Source: Granulosicoccus sp964352535 (GTDB taxonomy: Bacteria; Pseudomonadota; Gammaproteobacteria; Granulosicoccales; Granulosicoccaceae). Taken from it: a stretch of DNA of 6,013 bases. The stretch is taken from the NCBI GenBank assembly GCA_964352535.1, contig CAYGSW010000344.1, forward strand, positions 1-6,013, in the 5' to 3' direction. The first letter of the stretch is position 1, and each line of letters starts with the position of its first letter. The translations under genes were made by a program, and so were the position numbers. Shown here one piece after another: positions 5,656 through 6,013 of this stretch. Under the pieces are notes generated by a model, which was not told the origin of the DNA, did not search any database, and saw nothing but the letters and a program-made list of their open reading frames with translations.

Positions 5656-6013
5656 TCAGCGCGCCAGCAGCCGGCGTGCTTCGGCTCGCGCCGTCTTTTG
5701 GTTGGCTCCGCCGGCGATCATGTCAGCGATCTCGCCCACGCGAGCGTCCCCCTGGAGGCGCTCGATGGCGGTGCTGGTGCGGCCCTTGGCGGTCTTCTTG
5801 CGAGCGCGCAGGTGCTGGTCGGCGGCGGCGGCGATGGCGGGGAGGTGCGTTACGCAGAGCACCTGGTGGTGCTCGCTGAGCGCCGCGAGGCGGCCCGCGA
5901 CGGCAGGGCCGAGGCGGCCGCCGACGCCGGCATCGACTTCGTCAAAGATCAGCGTGCGGCCTTCGCCCTTGCCGCTGGCGTCGGACAAGACGGTGCGCAA
6001 AGCGAGCATGATG
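5656..6013 (-). CDS. recN: DNA repair protein RecN, C-terminal part (5' end beyond window)
   Basis: RecN is an SMC-like ATPase that acts on DNA double-strand breaks during recombinational repair, on the nucleoid. Only the C-terminal ATPase lobe is in the window, about 118 residues. The first visible residues IMLALRTVL match the region just after the ABC signature (the usual SR-MLA... motif). The Walker B is TLIFDEVDAGVGG, with the acidic pair D-E at bases 5943-5938. The H-loop is VLCVTHLPAIAAAAD, with its histidine at 5847-5845. The ending, with EIADMIAGG and ARRLL, is the normal RecN C-terminus, so the 3' end is complete, stop TGA at 5658-5656. The gene continues past base 6013 and an internal ATG at 6009 is not its start. 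Codon use is strongly G/C at third positions. ppk2 follows on the same strand. Confidence 0.95.
   Translation of the reverse strand, partial: IMLALRTVLSDASGKGEGRTLIFDEVDAGVGGRLGPAVAGRLAALSEHHQVLCVTHLPAIAAAADQHLRARKKTAKGRTSTAIERLQGDARVGEIADMIAGGANQKTARAEARRLLAR

Noticed and set aside
1..6013. CRISPR array, tRNA, rRNA, toxin-antitoxin or phage defence genes
   Set aside because: No regularly spaced direct repeats, no cloverleaf-like sequence and no protein motif of these systems was seen on either strand.

Overview
The window comes from a GC-rich bacterial chromosome. It holds four protein-coding regions: a long secreted-type lipase/esterase on the + strand, cut by the left edge, and on the - strand an insertion sequence transposase, a class I polyphosphate kinase 2 and the C-terminal end of recN, cut by the right edge. 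The multidomain extracellular protein, with its glycine-rich beta-sandwich tail, recalls proteins common in Planctomycetota, and Myxococcota is a second possibility. This placement rests on style and memory, not on a marker gene.

Layout. Bases 1-3183 encode at least 1060 residues of a beta-rich protein with an embedded alpha/beta-hydrolase domain (G-H-S-M-G-G nucleophile elbow) and Ig-like domains after it. A nested hairpin followed by TTTT ends this transcription unit about 10 bases after the stop. Bases 3231-3546 have no recognisable gene but begin with a run of four short hairpins within about 95 bases. Bases 3547-4629 are a 1083 bp IS5-family (IS903-group) element. Its 14-base terminal inverted repeats match at 13 of 14 positions, and its transposase has the DDE residues in place. 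No target-site duplication is visible. After a 116-base spacer come ppk2 and recN, both on the - strand with recN upstream. The right part (recN, ppk2) looks like ordinary housekeeping chromosome with strong G/C third-position preference. The lipase reads as an accessory gene with more relaxed codon use. The IS sits between the two converging units.

Functional links. The lipase and the recN/ppk2 pair are not evidently connected. RecN (double-strand break repair) and PPK2 (polyphosphate/nucleotide conversion) are co-oriented, with 106 bases between stop and start, and may be co-transcribed. The region does not show a convincing new multi-gene system. The most unusual points are the hairpin cluster at 3245-3338, a run of eight G in the Walker A codons of ppk2, a 9-bp perfect inverted repeat inside the 3' end of ppk2, and a missing arginine in the transposase C-terminal signature.
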